Assembly: GCA_037200845.1 (NCBI GenBank)
Contig: JBBCGQ010000001.1
Coordinates: forward strand, 682,001-746,000
From: Bauldia sp.
GTDB lineage: Bacteria > Pseudomonadota > Alphaproteobacteria > Rhizobiales > Kaistiaceae
Direction: 5' to 3'
Length of the DNA: 64,000 bases
The notes below the pieces were generated by a model. It did not search any database. It was given only the letters and a program-made list of their open reading frames with translations, and was not told the origin of the DNA. Positions 19,568 to 27,355 of this stretch are shown here, piece after piece; positions within the stretch are counted from its first letter, which is position 1, and each line of letters opens with the position of its first letter. A program made the translations under genes and the position numbers.

Positions 19568-21517
19568 TTACCAGCGGTAGCTGATGCGCCCTTTGCCGGT
19601 CCAGTTTTGCGAGTTCTCCGCGAACGCGCTGTCGAAGGTGCCGCCGACGGCGAAGCCGTTGCGGAAGCCGACCTCGGCGCCGGCCGACAGCAGCAGCCAG
19701 TCGCGCGCCGGCTGGGCGCCGTTCACGTCGAAGGTCGCGTCCGGGATCTCCTGGAAGCCGGTCGAGACGGCGGAGTTGGCGATGTAGTCGTGCGCCCACG
19801 CGGCGCGCGCGTTGAGGGTGAACGACGTGGCGCGGTCGCGGAGCAGGAAGGTGCGTGCGATGCGCGCACCGAGTTCGCTGCGCACCGACATCGCGGTGCG
19901 GGCCGCGTAGGCGAGACCGAAGGCGCCGACGCCGCTCTCCGCGTAGGCCGGCGTGAAGAATGCGCCGACGCGCACGGCGGCGTACGGCGTGACCATGCCG
20001 ACGTGGTAGCCGGCCTCGATCTGGGCGGCGACATCATGGGCGGCATAGGACGCGGTGTAGGTGTCGTTGGCGGGCACCGGCGCGCCGAGGATGACGTGCC
20101 GCGAGGTGGCGACGGAGTGATAGGCGTAGGCGAGCGCGGTCGCGACGTAGGCCGCGCCGACGTCGGTGCGCCCATACATGGCGGCCTGGGCGAAGCTGCT
20201 GCTGCCGCCGCCGAAGCCGTCGGCGAGACCGAAGCGCGTGCTGCCGCCGCCGAAGGCGAAGCCGACCTTGCTCCTTGCCGAAACATCGCGGCCGAAGCCG
20301 GCGGCAAAGCCGTAGTTGTCGGTGGTGAGGCCGTGCGTTCCGGCTGTCGCGTCGCTGTTGGTGTTGCTGTGGCCGCCGTAAGCCGAAGCCCACACGCCCC
20401 AGCCCGCCGGCTGGCGCACCGGCGCATAGGGCGCGAGCGCCGCGGCGGGGCCGGTGGCGACCTGGTCCTCGGAGACGTAGCCCAGCGCCTTCACGGTGGC
20501 GGGGCTGGGCCCGGTGTTGCCGGGTCCAGCGCTTCCGGGTCCGCCGCTGTCGTCCGCGAAAGTCGAATCGAAAAGATTGGAGAGGAACGAGTCCATCGAC
20601 TGGCTGCCGGCCGCGGCAGCGCCGGTGCCCGCCTGGCCGGCGAGCTGCTCCAGCGCGGCGGCGAGCTGTTCCGGCGTCAGGTTGTCGATGAGATCCTGGA
20701 ACGCCGGCGGCAGCGGGGCGCCCGTGCCGTCCAGCGCGCCGGCGACTTCGCCGGCGGCGGGGGGCGCGTCGTCGTCGATGCTGTCGCCCGCGGCGGCGGT
20801 GACGATACCGCACGTCGCGTTGTCGTCGTCGGTGTAGTCGACGGCGGTGATGGTGGCCGCGCCGGCGAGGCTGACCTGGCCGGTCCGTGCCCACGCCGCG
20901 CCGCACTCGATTGTCGCCGTAGTGCCGATCGTGATCGACGCATACGCGATGAGCTTGCCGTTAAAGACCGAGCTTGAGCCCAGCGTCGCCGAGCTGCCGA
21001 CGAGGAAATACACGTTGTCGCCGTTGGCACCGTTTGCCAGAACGACCTGCGAGGAGGTCGCGGTGGTCAGACTGCTGCCGATCTTGAAGATGAACAGCGA
21101 ATTGGGATCGTTGCCGCCGTCGAGGGTGAGAATGCCGGTGATGGAGGCCGAAGAAGTGAGGTTGTAGACGCCGCTGACCAGCGTCGTGCCGCCGAGCTCG
21201 GCGTCGAGGGTCCGGTCCGCCGGGCGGATGTTGAGAGAAGTGTATTGGGTAAGCAGATCCGCTTGCGCCTGCTGGCCCTGCGCCGTGTCGCCGAGATACG
21301 TGACCCCGTGCACGGTGGCTGACTCGTAGCCGGTGGTGGCGAGGCCGGGAGCAACCGCGATGTTGCCGTTGATGGTGCTGGCGCCGACGTTCGTCGTCGT
21401 GCTCGCCGCGATGATGGCGTAGGTGTTGAGATCGACCGCGCCGGCGCTGGTCATGGCGGCGATGATGATGACGGGAACCGCTGCTGCCGCGGCGAAAGCT
21501 GCGCGAAGACGCCTCAT
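19568..21517 (-). CDS. DUF3494 ice-binding-like protein with autotransporter beta-barrel
   Basis: A 649-aa predicted outer-membrane protein. The first 28 residues after ATG 21517 are a signal peptide (MRRLRAAFAAAAAVPVI, ending near TSAGAVDLN). Residues 28-235 match the DUF3494 ice-binding family: YAIIAASTTTNVGASTINGNIAVAPG at the start, SGVYNLTSSASITGILTLDGG in the middle and LIAYASITIGTTATIECGAAWA at the end. A linker rich in Ala, Gly, Asp and Pro follows (about 240-365). The last 280 residues are an autotransporter barrel, beginning at GWGVWASAYGGHSNT and ending in RISYRW with the terminal aromatic expected for BAM insertion. The frame is open 33 codons further upstream, but the signal peptide fixes the start. 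The protein would display the DUF3494 fold at the cell surface; ice binding itself is not proven. Confidence 0.86.
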   Translation of the reverse strand: MRRLRAAFAAAAAVPVIIIAAMTSAGAVDLNTYAIIAASTTTNVGASTINGNIAVAPGLATTGYESATVHGVTYLGDTAQGQQAQADLLTQYTSLNIRPADRTLDAELGGTTLVSGVYNLTSSASITGILTLDGGNDPNSLFIFKIGSSLTTATSSQVVLANGANGDNVYFLVGSSATLGSSSVFNGKLIAYASITIGTTATIECGAAWARTGQVSLAGAATITAVDYTDDDNATCGIVTAAAGDSIDDDAPPAAGEVAGALDGTGAPLPPAFQDLIDNLTPEQLAAALEQLAGQAGTGAAAAGSQSMDSFLSNLFDSTFADDSGGPGSAGPGNTGPSPATVKALGYVSEDQVATGPAAALAPYAPVRQPAGWGVWASAYGGHSNTNSDATAGTHGLTTDNYGFAAGFGRDVSARSKVGFAFGGGSTRFGLADGFGGGSSSFAQAAMYGRTDVGAAYVATALAYAYHSVATSRHVILGAPVPANDTYTASYAAHDVAAQIEAGYHVGMVTPYAAVRVGAFFTPAYAESGVGAFGLAYAARTAMSVRSELGARIARTFLLRDRATSFTLNARAAWAHDYIANSAVSTGFQEIPDATFDVNGAQPARDWLLLSAGAEVGFRNGFAVGGTFDSAFAENSQNWTGKGRISYRW

Positions 21518-21676
21518 GGTCGTACCCCCGCTCCGGCGATGCGACCGGAACCTCAAGCCAACGCAGTTGAACGCAGCGTTATGTGATGACCGCATCTGGT
21601 CGGAGCGTTGGGGCAACTAGCCGCCCGCGCGACTCCGAATCACCGTGCAAGCTTGGCGACGGGGAGGGATTGCATC

Positions 21677-21692
21677 TGTGCAATACTGCACA
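21677..21692. promoter_or_regulatory. Perfect 16-bp palindrome, CRP/FNR-type operator candidate
   Basis: TGTGCAATACTGCACA is a perfect inverted repeat (TGTGC-N6-GCACA), the length and outer bases of a CRP/FNR-family site. It lies in the 456-base divergent region between the DUF3494 autotransporter (160 bases upstream of its ATG) and the CRP/FNR-type regulator gene. A near copy is at 21814-21829. Confidence 0.6.
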
Positions 21693-21813
21693 ACGGCGGG
21701 CGCGATCGGGCTTCGTGGTAATCAAATCGTTCGTGAATTCGGACTTTTGTCCCGAACCCCGACACCTTGTCTTGGCCGCCTGATGGAAAGTGTTCTGTGG
21801 GGCAAGGCCAATA

Positions 21814-21829
21814 CGTGCAATACTGAACA
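21814..21829. promoter_or_regulatory. Second, imperfect copy of the 16-bp palindrome
   Basis: CGTGCAATACTGAACA matches the perfect site at 21677-21692 in 14 of 16 positions, in the same orientation, 137 bases away and 145 bases before the regulator start. The two mismatches weaken the outer symmetry. A strong and a weak copy in one divergent promoter region is a common autoregulation layout. The rest of the 21518-21973 region shows no gene. Confidence 0.5.
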
Positions 21830-21973
21830 GAACCCGGCCATCTTTCCGGATAGTGAATAAGCTTGCGAGTTTCGCCTGCGGCGAAACCCGATGCTGCGCG
21901 CTGCGCGATGGTTCGATGTTTGCGCCTTTGCTCCGAACCAGGGCCTTTCGGCAACCCGAGACATTTCAGGAGA

Positions 21974-22681
21974 ATGAAAGACAAGAAACGTCCGAACGCG
22001 ACAAAACCGTCCGGCAAGCGCCCGAAAGCCAAGGCAAAGCTGCCGGCAGTTCTGGATCCGCAGGCGGTGCTCGCGGCCACCGAGGGCGTGCGCTCTGACC
22101 TGAAGTCCAAGAAGGGCGACGTCATCTTTCGCCAGGGCGACACCGCCGACGCCGTCTTCTACGTGCGCTCCGGCCGAATTCAGCTCACCGTTGTTTCCGA
22201 TCAGGGCAAGGAAGGCGTCATCGCGCTTTTTGCTCCCGGCGATTTTTTCGGCGAAGGCTGCCTCGCCGGCCAGCCGATGCGCATGGCGACGGCGTTGGCA
22301 ACCACGGCCGCCAGCATCGCGCGCATCGAGAAGGCGACGATGGTGCGCCTGTTGCACGACACGCCGGAATTCGCCCAGAGCTTCATGGCCTTCCTGGTGT
22401 CGCGCAACATCCAGGTCGAGGCCGACCTCGTCGACCAGCTATTCAACTCGAGCGAAAAGCGGCTGGCGCGTTTGCTGCTGCTGCTCGCCAATTTCAACAA
22501 CGACGGCGAGCTGAAGCTGATCGTGCCGAAGATCAGCCAGGAGATGCTGGCGGCGCGCGTCGGCACGACGCGCTCGCGCATCAATTATTTCATGAACAAG
22601 TTCCGCCGGCTGGGACTGATCGAATACAACGGCGAAGTGAAGGTGCACACCTCGCTGCTCAACGTCATCGTCCACGAATAA
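21974..22681 (+). CDS. CRP/FNR-family transcriptional regulator
   Basis: A 235-aa regulator. A Lys-rich N-terminus (KKRPNATKPSGKRPKAKAK) precedes a cyclic-nucleotide-binding-type jelly roll (about 40-130: GDVIFRQGDTADAVFYVRSGRIQLTVV, then LFAPGDFFGEGCLAGQP). The C-terminal winged helix has LIVPKISQEMLAARVGTTRSRINYFMNKFRRLGLIEY. There is no FNR-type cysteine cluster at the N-terminus, so an oxygen-sensing Fe-S cluster is unlikely; the nucleotide ligand is uncertain because the RxS phosphate motif is replaced by MRMATA. The AGGAG box is only one base from ATG 21974, an odd spacing, but no better in-frame start is seen; ATG 21908 would add 22 unlikely residues. Two palindromes lie upstream. Confidence 0.87.
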   Translation: MKDKKRPNATKPSGKRPKAKAKLPAVLDPQAVLAATEGVRSDLKSKKGDVIFRQGDTADAVFYVRSGRIQLTVVSDQGKEGVIALFAPGDFFGEGCLAGQPMRMATALATTAASIARIEKATMVRLLHDTPEFAQSFMAFLVSRNIQVEADLVDQLFNSSEKRLARLLLLLANFNNDGELKLIVPKISQEMLAARVGTTRSRINYFMNKFRRLGLIEYNGEVKVHTSLLNVIVHE

Positions 22682-22840
22682 GCGCTGCCGTTGGCCGCTT
22701 TGTGACGTTTACCGCGGCTTCACCACGTCCGCCGCTTGCACGCCTAGAGTGTTCAATATTGGTCAGACGCGAATCGGCTGGCCGTCTACCTCGGGCGTAT
22801 GCCGGGCGCCCTCTGCCCCTCCCTTGGTGCCCGGCGAAGA

Positions 22841-22864
22841 CCCCGGCCGGTTCGCCGGCCGGGG
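22841..22864 (+). other. Perfect stem-loop with UUCG loop upstream of sensor kinase gene
   Basis: CCCCGGCCGG and CCGGCCGGGG form a perfect 10-bp stem around a TTCG loop, 65 bases before the kinase ATG. No T run follows, so it is not a typical terminator, although it could end the crp-like transcript 160 bases upstream in a Rho-dependent or stabilising way. It may also be part of the leader of the signalling operon. Confidence 0.5.
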
Positions 22865-22929
22865 CATCGCGCGCGCGGCCCATTCCTTGAGAGGCAAGGC
22901 AACGCGGACGACCGAGGAGCCGCGGTGCC

Positions 22930-24480
22930 ATGACTTTGGTTGGGTCTCATTCCGCGCGCACCCAGCCTGTGCCTGACGCCGCCGAGCGGCATCTGGCACA
23001 GATGGAAGGCCGCTATCGCGGGCTGCTCGAAGCGGCGCCCGACGCCATGGTCGTGGTCAGCCACGACGGAGAGATCGTGCTGCTCAACCTGCAGGCCGAG
23101 AAGCAGTTCGGCTACCGGCGTGACGAGCTGCTCGGGCAGAAGGTCACCGCCATCATCCCCATGGGTTTTGCCGAGCGGCTGCTGGCCGACGGCCTGCGCT
23201 CGGCCGAGGACGCGCTGGCGCAGCAGATCGGCCCCGGCATCGAACTGATCGCGCGGCGCAAGGACGGCAGCGAATTCCCGATCGAGCTCATGCTCAGTCC
23301 GCTGGACAGCGCCGAAGGCGTGCTGATCACCTCGGCGATCCGCGACATCAGCGTGCGCAAGGCGGCCGAGAAGCATCTGGCGCAGATGGAAAGCCGCTAT
23401 CGCGGCCTGCTCGAGGCGGCGCCGGACGCCATGGTGGTGGTCAACCAGGGCGGCGAGATCGTGCTGCTCAATCTGCAGGCCGAGAAGCGGTTCGGCTACC
23501 GCCGCGACGAACTGCTCGGGCAGCAAGTCACCAACCTCATCCCCGCCGGCTTTGCCGAGCGGCTGGTCGCCGACGGCCTGCGCTCGGCCGAGGAGGCGCT
23601 GGCGCAGCAGATCGGCACCGGCATCGAGCTCACGGCGCGGCGCAAGGACGGCAGCGAATTTCCGATCGAGCTGATGCTAAGCCCGCTGGAAAGCAGCGAG
23701 GGCATCCTGGTGACGGCCGCGATCCGCGACATCAGCGTGCGCAAGGCGGCGGAGTTGCAGCTCCTGCGCAAGGTCGAGGAACTCAACCGCTCGAATGAGG
23801 AACTCGGTCAGTTCGCGTACATCGCCTCCCACGATTTGCAGGAGCCGCTGCGCATGGTGGCGAGCTACACGGCGCTGCTCAGCAAGAAGTACAAGGGCAA
23901 GCTCGACGCCAGCGCCGACGAGTACATCGCCTTCGCGGTCGACGGCGCCGACCGCATGCAGCGGCTGATCCGCGACCTGCTCACCTATTCGCGCGTCGGC
24001 ACGCGCGGCAACGAGCTGATCGACACGCCCAGCGCCTACGCGCTCGACCAGGCGCTGCTCAATCTGCGCGGCGTCATCGCCGAAAGCCACGCGCTGGTCA
24101 CCAACGGCCCCCTGCCGCTGGTCAGCGCCGACGAGCGCCAGTTGATCCAGCTTTTCCAGAATCTCGTCGGCAACGCGATCAAGTATCAGCGGCCGGGCAG
24201 CGTCGCGCGCGTGCAGATATCGGCGCAGCGCAACACCGAGGGCCGCTGGGTGTTCTCGGTGCGCGACAACGGCATCGGCATCGATCCGCGCTACTTCGAC
24301 CGGATCTTCGGCATGTTCCAGCGCCTGCACCGGCGCAACGAATTCGCCGGCACCGGCATCGGGCTCGCCATCTGCAAGAAGATCGTCGAGCGACACGGCG
24401 GCACGATCTCGGTCGAGTCGCGTGACGGTGACGGCGCGACGTTCCGCTTCACACTCGACGGCGCAAGGGGGAAACGTTGA
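22930..24480 (+). CDS. PAS-PAS sensor histidine kinase (soluble)
   Basis: A 516-aa kinase without membrane segments. Residues 21-148 and 149-276 are two PAS domains that are near-identical copies (for example LLEAAPDAMVVV and RKDGSEFPIELMLSPL in both). A phytochrome-type HisKA follows with phospho-acceptor His301 in YIASHDLQEPLR, then HATPase_c with QNLVGNAIKYQ, DNGIGIDPRYFDRIF and GTGIGLAICKKIVERHGG. It therefore senses a cytoplasmic signal and phosphorylates partner receivers. The next gene, a single-domain response regulator, starts inside its stop codon. Cofactor (haem, flavin or other) cannot be inferred because no diagnostic residues were recognised. Confidence 0.92.
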   Translation: MTLVGSHSARTQPVPDAAERHLAQMEGRYRGLLEAAPDAMVVVSHDGEIVLLNLQAEKQFGYRRDELLGQKVTAIIPMGFAERLLADGLRSAEDALAQQIGPGIELIARRKDGSEFPIELMLSPLDSAEGVLITSAIRDISVRKAAEKHLAQMESRYRGLLEAAPDAMVVVNQGGEIVLLNLQAEKRFGYRRDELLGQQVTNLIPAGFAERLVADGLRSAEEALAQQIGTGIELTARRKDGSEFPIELMLSPLESSEGILVTAAIRDISVRKAAELQLLRKVEELNRSNEELGQFAYIASHDLQEPLRMVASYTALLSKKYKGKLDASADEYIAFAVDGADRMQRLIRDLLTYSRVGTRGNELIDTPSAYALDQALLNLRGVIAESHALVTNGPLPLVSADERQLIQLFQNLVGNAIKYQRPGSVARVQISAQRNTEGRWVFSVRDNGIGIDPRYFDRIFGMFQRLHRRNEFAGTGIGLAICKKIVERHGGTISVESRDGDGATFRFTLDGARGKR

Positions 24481-24941
24481 GGGACATCGCAGAAGCAGCC
24501 GGCCGCAAGACGGTGCTGCTGGTCGAGGACAGCCCGGGCGACGTCCGCCTGACGTGCGAGGTCTTCGCCGAGGCCAATCCTCTGGTCGACATCGTGGTCG
24601 CCGGCGACGGGGTCGAGGCGATGGCCTATCTCCGGCACGAGGGCGCCAACGCGCATGCCCCGCGGCCGGACCTGATCCTGCTCGACCTGAACCTGCCGCG
24701 CATGGACGGCAGCGAGCTGCTGGCGCAGATCAAGAGCGACGACGGCCTGAAGCTGATCCCGACCGTCATTCTCACCACGTCCGACGCGGAGGCCGATATC
24801 GCCCGGAGCTACCAGTTGCAGGCGAACTCCTACCTGGCGAAGCCGGTCCAGCTCGACGCCTTCGAGAAGCTGGTGCAGGGCATCAACGACTTCTGGCTCA
24901 ACGTCGCCAAGCTGCCGCCGCAGCCGAAGATAAATCAATGA
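24477..24941 (+). CDS. Single-domain response regulator (Rcp1-like)
   Basis: A 154-aa CheY-like receiver with no output domain. The phospho-acceptor is Asp70 in DLILLDLNLPRMDG; the acidic pair is in LLVEDSPGD, the conserved Thr in VILTTSDAEAD and the Lys in SYLAKPVQ. The long beta4-alpha4 region and the AEANPLVDI pattern are like Rcp1-type regulators that pair with phytochrome-type kinases, matching the kinase encoded just upstream. Translation starts at TTG 24477, overlapping the kinase stop by four bases. Its stop overlaps the next start by four bases. It probably acts as a phosphate shuttle or by protein contact. Confidence 0.88.
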   Translation: MRDIAEAAGRKTVLLVEDSPGDVRLTCEVFAEANPLVDIVVAGDGVEAMAYLRHEGANAHAPRPDLILLDLNLPRMDGSELLAQIKSDDGLKLIPTVILTTSDAEADIARSYQLQANSYLAKPVQLDAFEKLVQGINDFWLNVAKLPPQPKINQ

Positions 24942-27070
24942 GCGACACATCCCTCAAGGTCGTCCTGCTGGTCGAGGACAATCCCGGCGACGCCATGCTG
25001 ATGCGCGAAATGTTCGCCGAGCACGGATCGCATGCCACCGAGATGACGCACGTCGAGACGATGGGCGACCTCGAAACGCACCTCCACGGAAACGCGGTCG
25101 ACATCATCCTGCTCGACCTCGGGCTGCCCGACGCGCAGGGGCTGGACGCCGTCAAGCGCGCGCACGCTGCTGCGCCGCATGTTGCGCTGGTGGTGCTCAC
25201 CGGCATGGACGACGAGACGCTGGCGCTGCAGGCGCTGCAGCAGGGGGCGCAGGACTATCTGGTCAAGGGCCAGATCGACGCCCGCGGTCTGCTGCGCGCG
25301 CTGCGCTACGCCATCGAGCGCAAGATCATGGAAGACGCGCTGTTCGAGGAGAAGGAGCGGGCGCAGGTCACCCTCAACAGCATCGGCGATGGCGTCATCT
25401 GCACCGACATCGCCGGCAACATCACGTTTCTCAACATCGTCGCCGAGCGCATCACCGGCTGGGCGTGGCAGGACGCCAACGGGCGGCCGATGCGCGACGT
25501 GGTCGTCATCCTCGACGCCGCGACGCACGAGCCGATCGGCAACCCGATGGCGCGGGCGGTGCGCAAGGACGAGGTCGTCCACCTGCCCGAGAACAGCATT
25601 CTAGTCCGCCGCAACGGGTCGGAGTTGCCGATCGAGGATTCGGTGGCCCCCATCCACGACCGCGCCGGCCGGGCAACCGGCGCCGTCATCGTCTTCCGCG
25701 ACGTCAGCGCGGCGCGCGCCATGGCCCAGCAGATGGCGCATTCGGCGCAGCACGATTTCCTTACCGGGCTGCCCAACCGGATGCTGCTCAACGACCGCGT
25801 CGGGCAGTCGATCGCCTTCGCCGCGCGCCACCGCAACAAGGTGGCGGTGCTGTTTCTCGACCTCGACGGCTTCAAGCACATCAACGATTCGCTCGGCCAC
25901 CCGATCGGCGACAAGCTGCTGCAGTCGGTCGCCAAGCGGCTGGTCGAGTGCGTGCGCGGCTCCGATACCGTGAGCCGCCAGGGCGGCGACGAGTTCGTCG
26001 TGCTGCTTTCCGAGGTGCAGCAACTGGAAGACGCGGCGATCACCGCGCGCCGCATGCTGGCGGCGGTCGCCGAGGCGCACCGGATCGGCGTCCACGACCT
26101 GCACGTCACCGCCAGCGTCGGGGTCAGCGTCTACCCCGACGACGGGCACGACGCCGAGACGCTGATCAAGAACGCCGACACCGCGATGTACCAGGCCAAG
26201 GACAAGGGCAAGCAGGGCTACCAGTTCTTCAAGCCGGCGATGAACATCCGCGCCGTCGAGCGCCAGTCGATCGAGGAGGGGCTGCGGCGCGCGCTCGAGC
26301 GGCAGGAGTTCACGCTGCTCTACCAGCCGAAGATCGACCTCGCGACCGGCGCGGTCTCGGGCGGCGAGGCGCTGATCCGCTGGATCCACCCGACGCGCGG
26401 CACCATGCCGCCGGCGCAGTTCATCCCGATCGCCGAGGAATGCGGGCTGATCCTGCCGATCGGCGCGTGGGTCATGCGCGAGGCCTGCCGGCAGGCGCAG
26501 TCGTGGAATTCGGCAGGGCTGCCGCCGACCAAGGTGGCGGTCAACGTCTCGGCGATGGAATTCCGCGACGACGAGTTCCTGCGCAACCTGTTCACGATCC
26601 TCGACGAGACCGGCCTCGATCCGCATTGCCTCGAGCTGGAGCTGACGGAAAGCGTGCTGATGAAGCGGGCGGACTCGGCTGCGTCGATCCTGCGCCACGT
26701 CCGTGCTCGCGGCGTGCAGATCGCGCTCGACGATTTCGGCACGGGCTACTCCAGCCTCAGCTACCTGCGCAAATTCCCGGTCGATGCGCTGAAGATCGAC
26801 CAGTCCTTCATCCGCCAGATCAGCACCGCCGGCGAGGACACCGCGATCGTGACGGCGGTGATCGCCATGGCGCAGAGCCTGAAGCTGCGCGTCATCGCGG
26901 AAGGCGTCGAGTCGCTGGAGGAACTGAACTTCCTGCGCGCGCACCACTGCAACGAGGCGCAGGGCTACTATTTCAGCCCACCGGTCACCGCGCACCAGTT
27001 CACGCGGCTGCTCAAGGCGGCCGTCGTGGCGCAGGGTGGGGCAAACCCGGCGATGCGGGCCGCATCCTGA
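24938..27070 (+). CDS. REC-PAS-GGDEF-EAL cyclic-di-GMP enzyme
   Basis: A 710-aa response regulator. Residues 1-125 are a receiver with Asp60 in DIILLDLGLPDAQG. Residues 145-260 are a PAS domain (LNSIGDGVICTDIAGNITFLN). The GGDEF domain (about 270-435) has an intact active site in SRQGGDEFVVLL and a DFLTGLPNR start. The EAL domain (about 445-695) has GGEALIRW, ELELTESVLM, DDFGTGYSSLSYL and KIDQSFI, all consistent with an active phosphodiesterase. Both activities may be present; net direction of c-di-GMP change is unknown. The ATG overlaps the previous stop by four bases, so the kinase, the small regulator and this enzyme form one coupled phosphorelay operon. Confidence 0.93.
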   Translation: MSDTSLKVVLLVEDNPGDAMLMREMFAEHGSHATEMTHVETMGDLETHLHGNAVDIILLDLGLPDAQGLDAVKRAHAAAPHVALVVLTGMDDETLALQALQQGAQDYLVKGQIDARGLLRALRYAIERKIMEDALFEEKERAQVTLNSIGDGVICTDIAGNITFLNIVAERITGWAWQDANGRPMRDVVVILDAATHEPIGNPMARAVRKDEVVHLPENSILVRRNGSELPIEDSVAPIHDRAGRATGAVIVFRDVSAARAMAQQMAHSAQHDFLTGLPNRMLLNDRVGQSIAFAARHRNKVAVLFLDLDGFKHINDSLGHPIGDKLLQSVAKRLVECVRGSDTVSRQGGDEFVVLLSEVQQLEDAAITARRMLAAVAEAHRIGVHDLHVTASVGVSVYPDDGHDAETLIKNADTAMYQAKDKGKQGYQFFKPAMNIRAVERQSIEEGLRRALERQEFTLLYQPKIDLATGAVSGGEALIRWIHPTRGTMPPAQFIPIAEECGLILPIGAWVMREACRQAQSWNSAGLPPTKVAVNVSAMEFRDDEFLRNLFTILDETGLDPHCLELELTESVLMKRADSAASILRHVRARGVQIALDDFGTGYSSLSYLRKFPVDALKIDQSFIRQISTAGEDTAIVTAVIAMAQSLKLRVIAEGVESLEELNFLRAHHCNEAQGYYFSPPVTAHQFTRLLKAAVVAQGGANPAMRAAS

Positions 27071-27086
27071 GCCGGCAATTGCCGGC
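27071..27086 (+). terminator. Palindrome directly after the GGDEF-EAL gene
   Basis: GCCGGCAATTGCCGGC is a perfect palindrome immediately after the TGA stop, with more GC-rich complementary sequence following. There is no T tract. It may stabilise or end the signalling-operon transcript. The remaining 270 bases to the next gene hold no recognisable gene. Confidence 0.35.
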
Positions 27087-27355
27087 GGCCGGCACTGCGG
27101 CATTCCGCGCGCCGATTGCCGCTACCTGACGGCGCGCCTGCCCGCCGGCGGCAACGGCACCCCGCCGGGGCCGATTGATCCGGCCACTCAATATCGTCTG
27201 CCGCGCCGCGCGCAGCGGCAACCGATTTGCTCTATTTTCAATATCGGAAGAAAACGCTGCCTCGATCCGACGGTCAGCGCTCCTATGCTTCGCCCGTGTT
27301 CAAAAGCACCTTGAGCGTGATCGAACTTGGCCAGCGGACCGGCGACGACGGTGGC

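Noticed and set aside
18965-19600. Anbu proteasome-like protease next to the transglutaminase operon
   Set aside because: The gene there is an L,D-transpeptidase with a clear HGTN and SYGCIRM active site; no Ntn-hydrolase sequence is present in the window.
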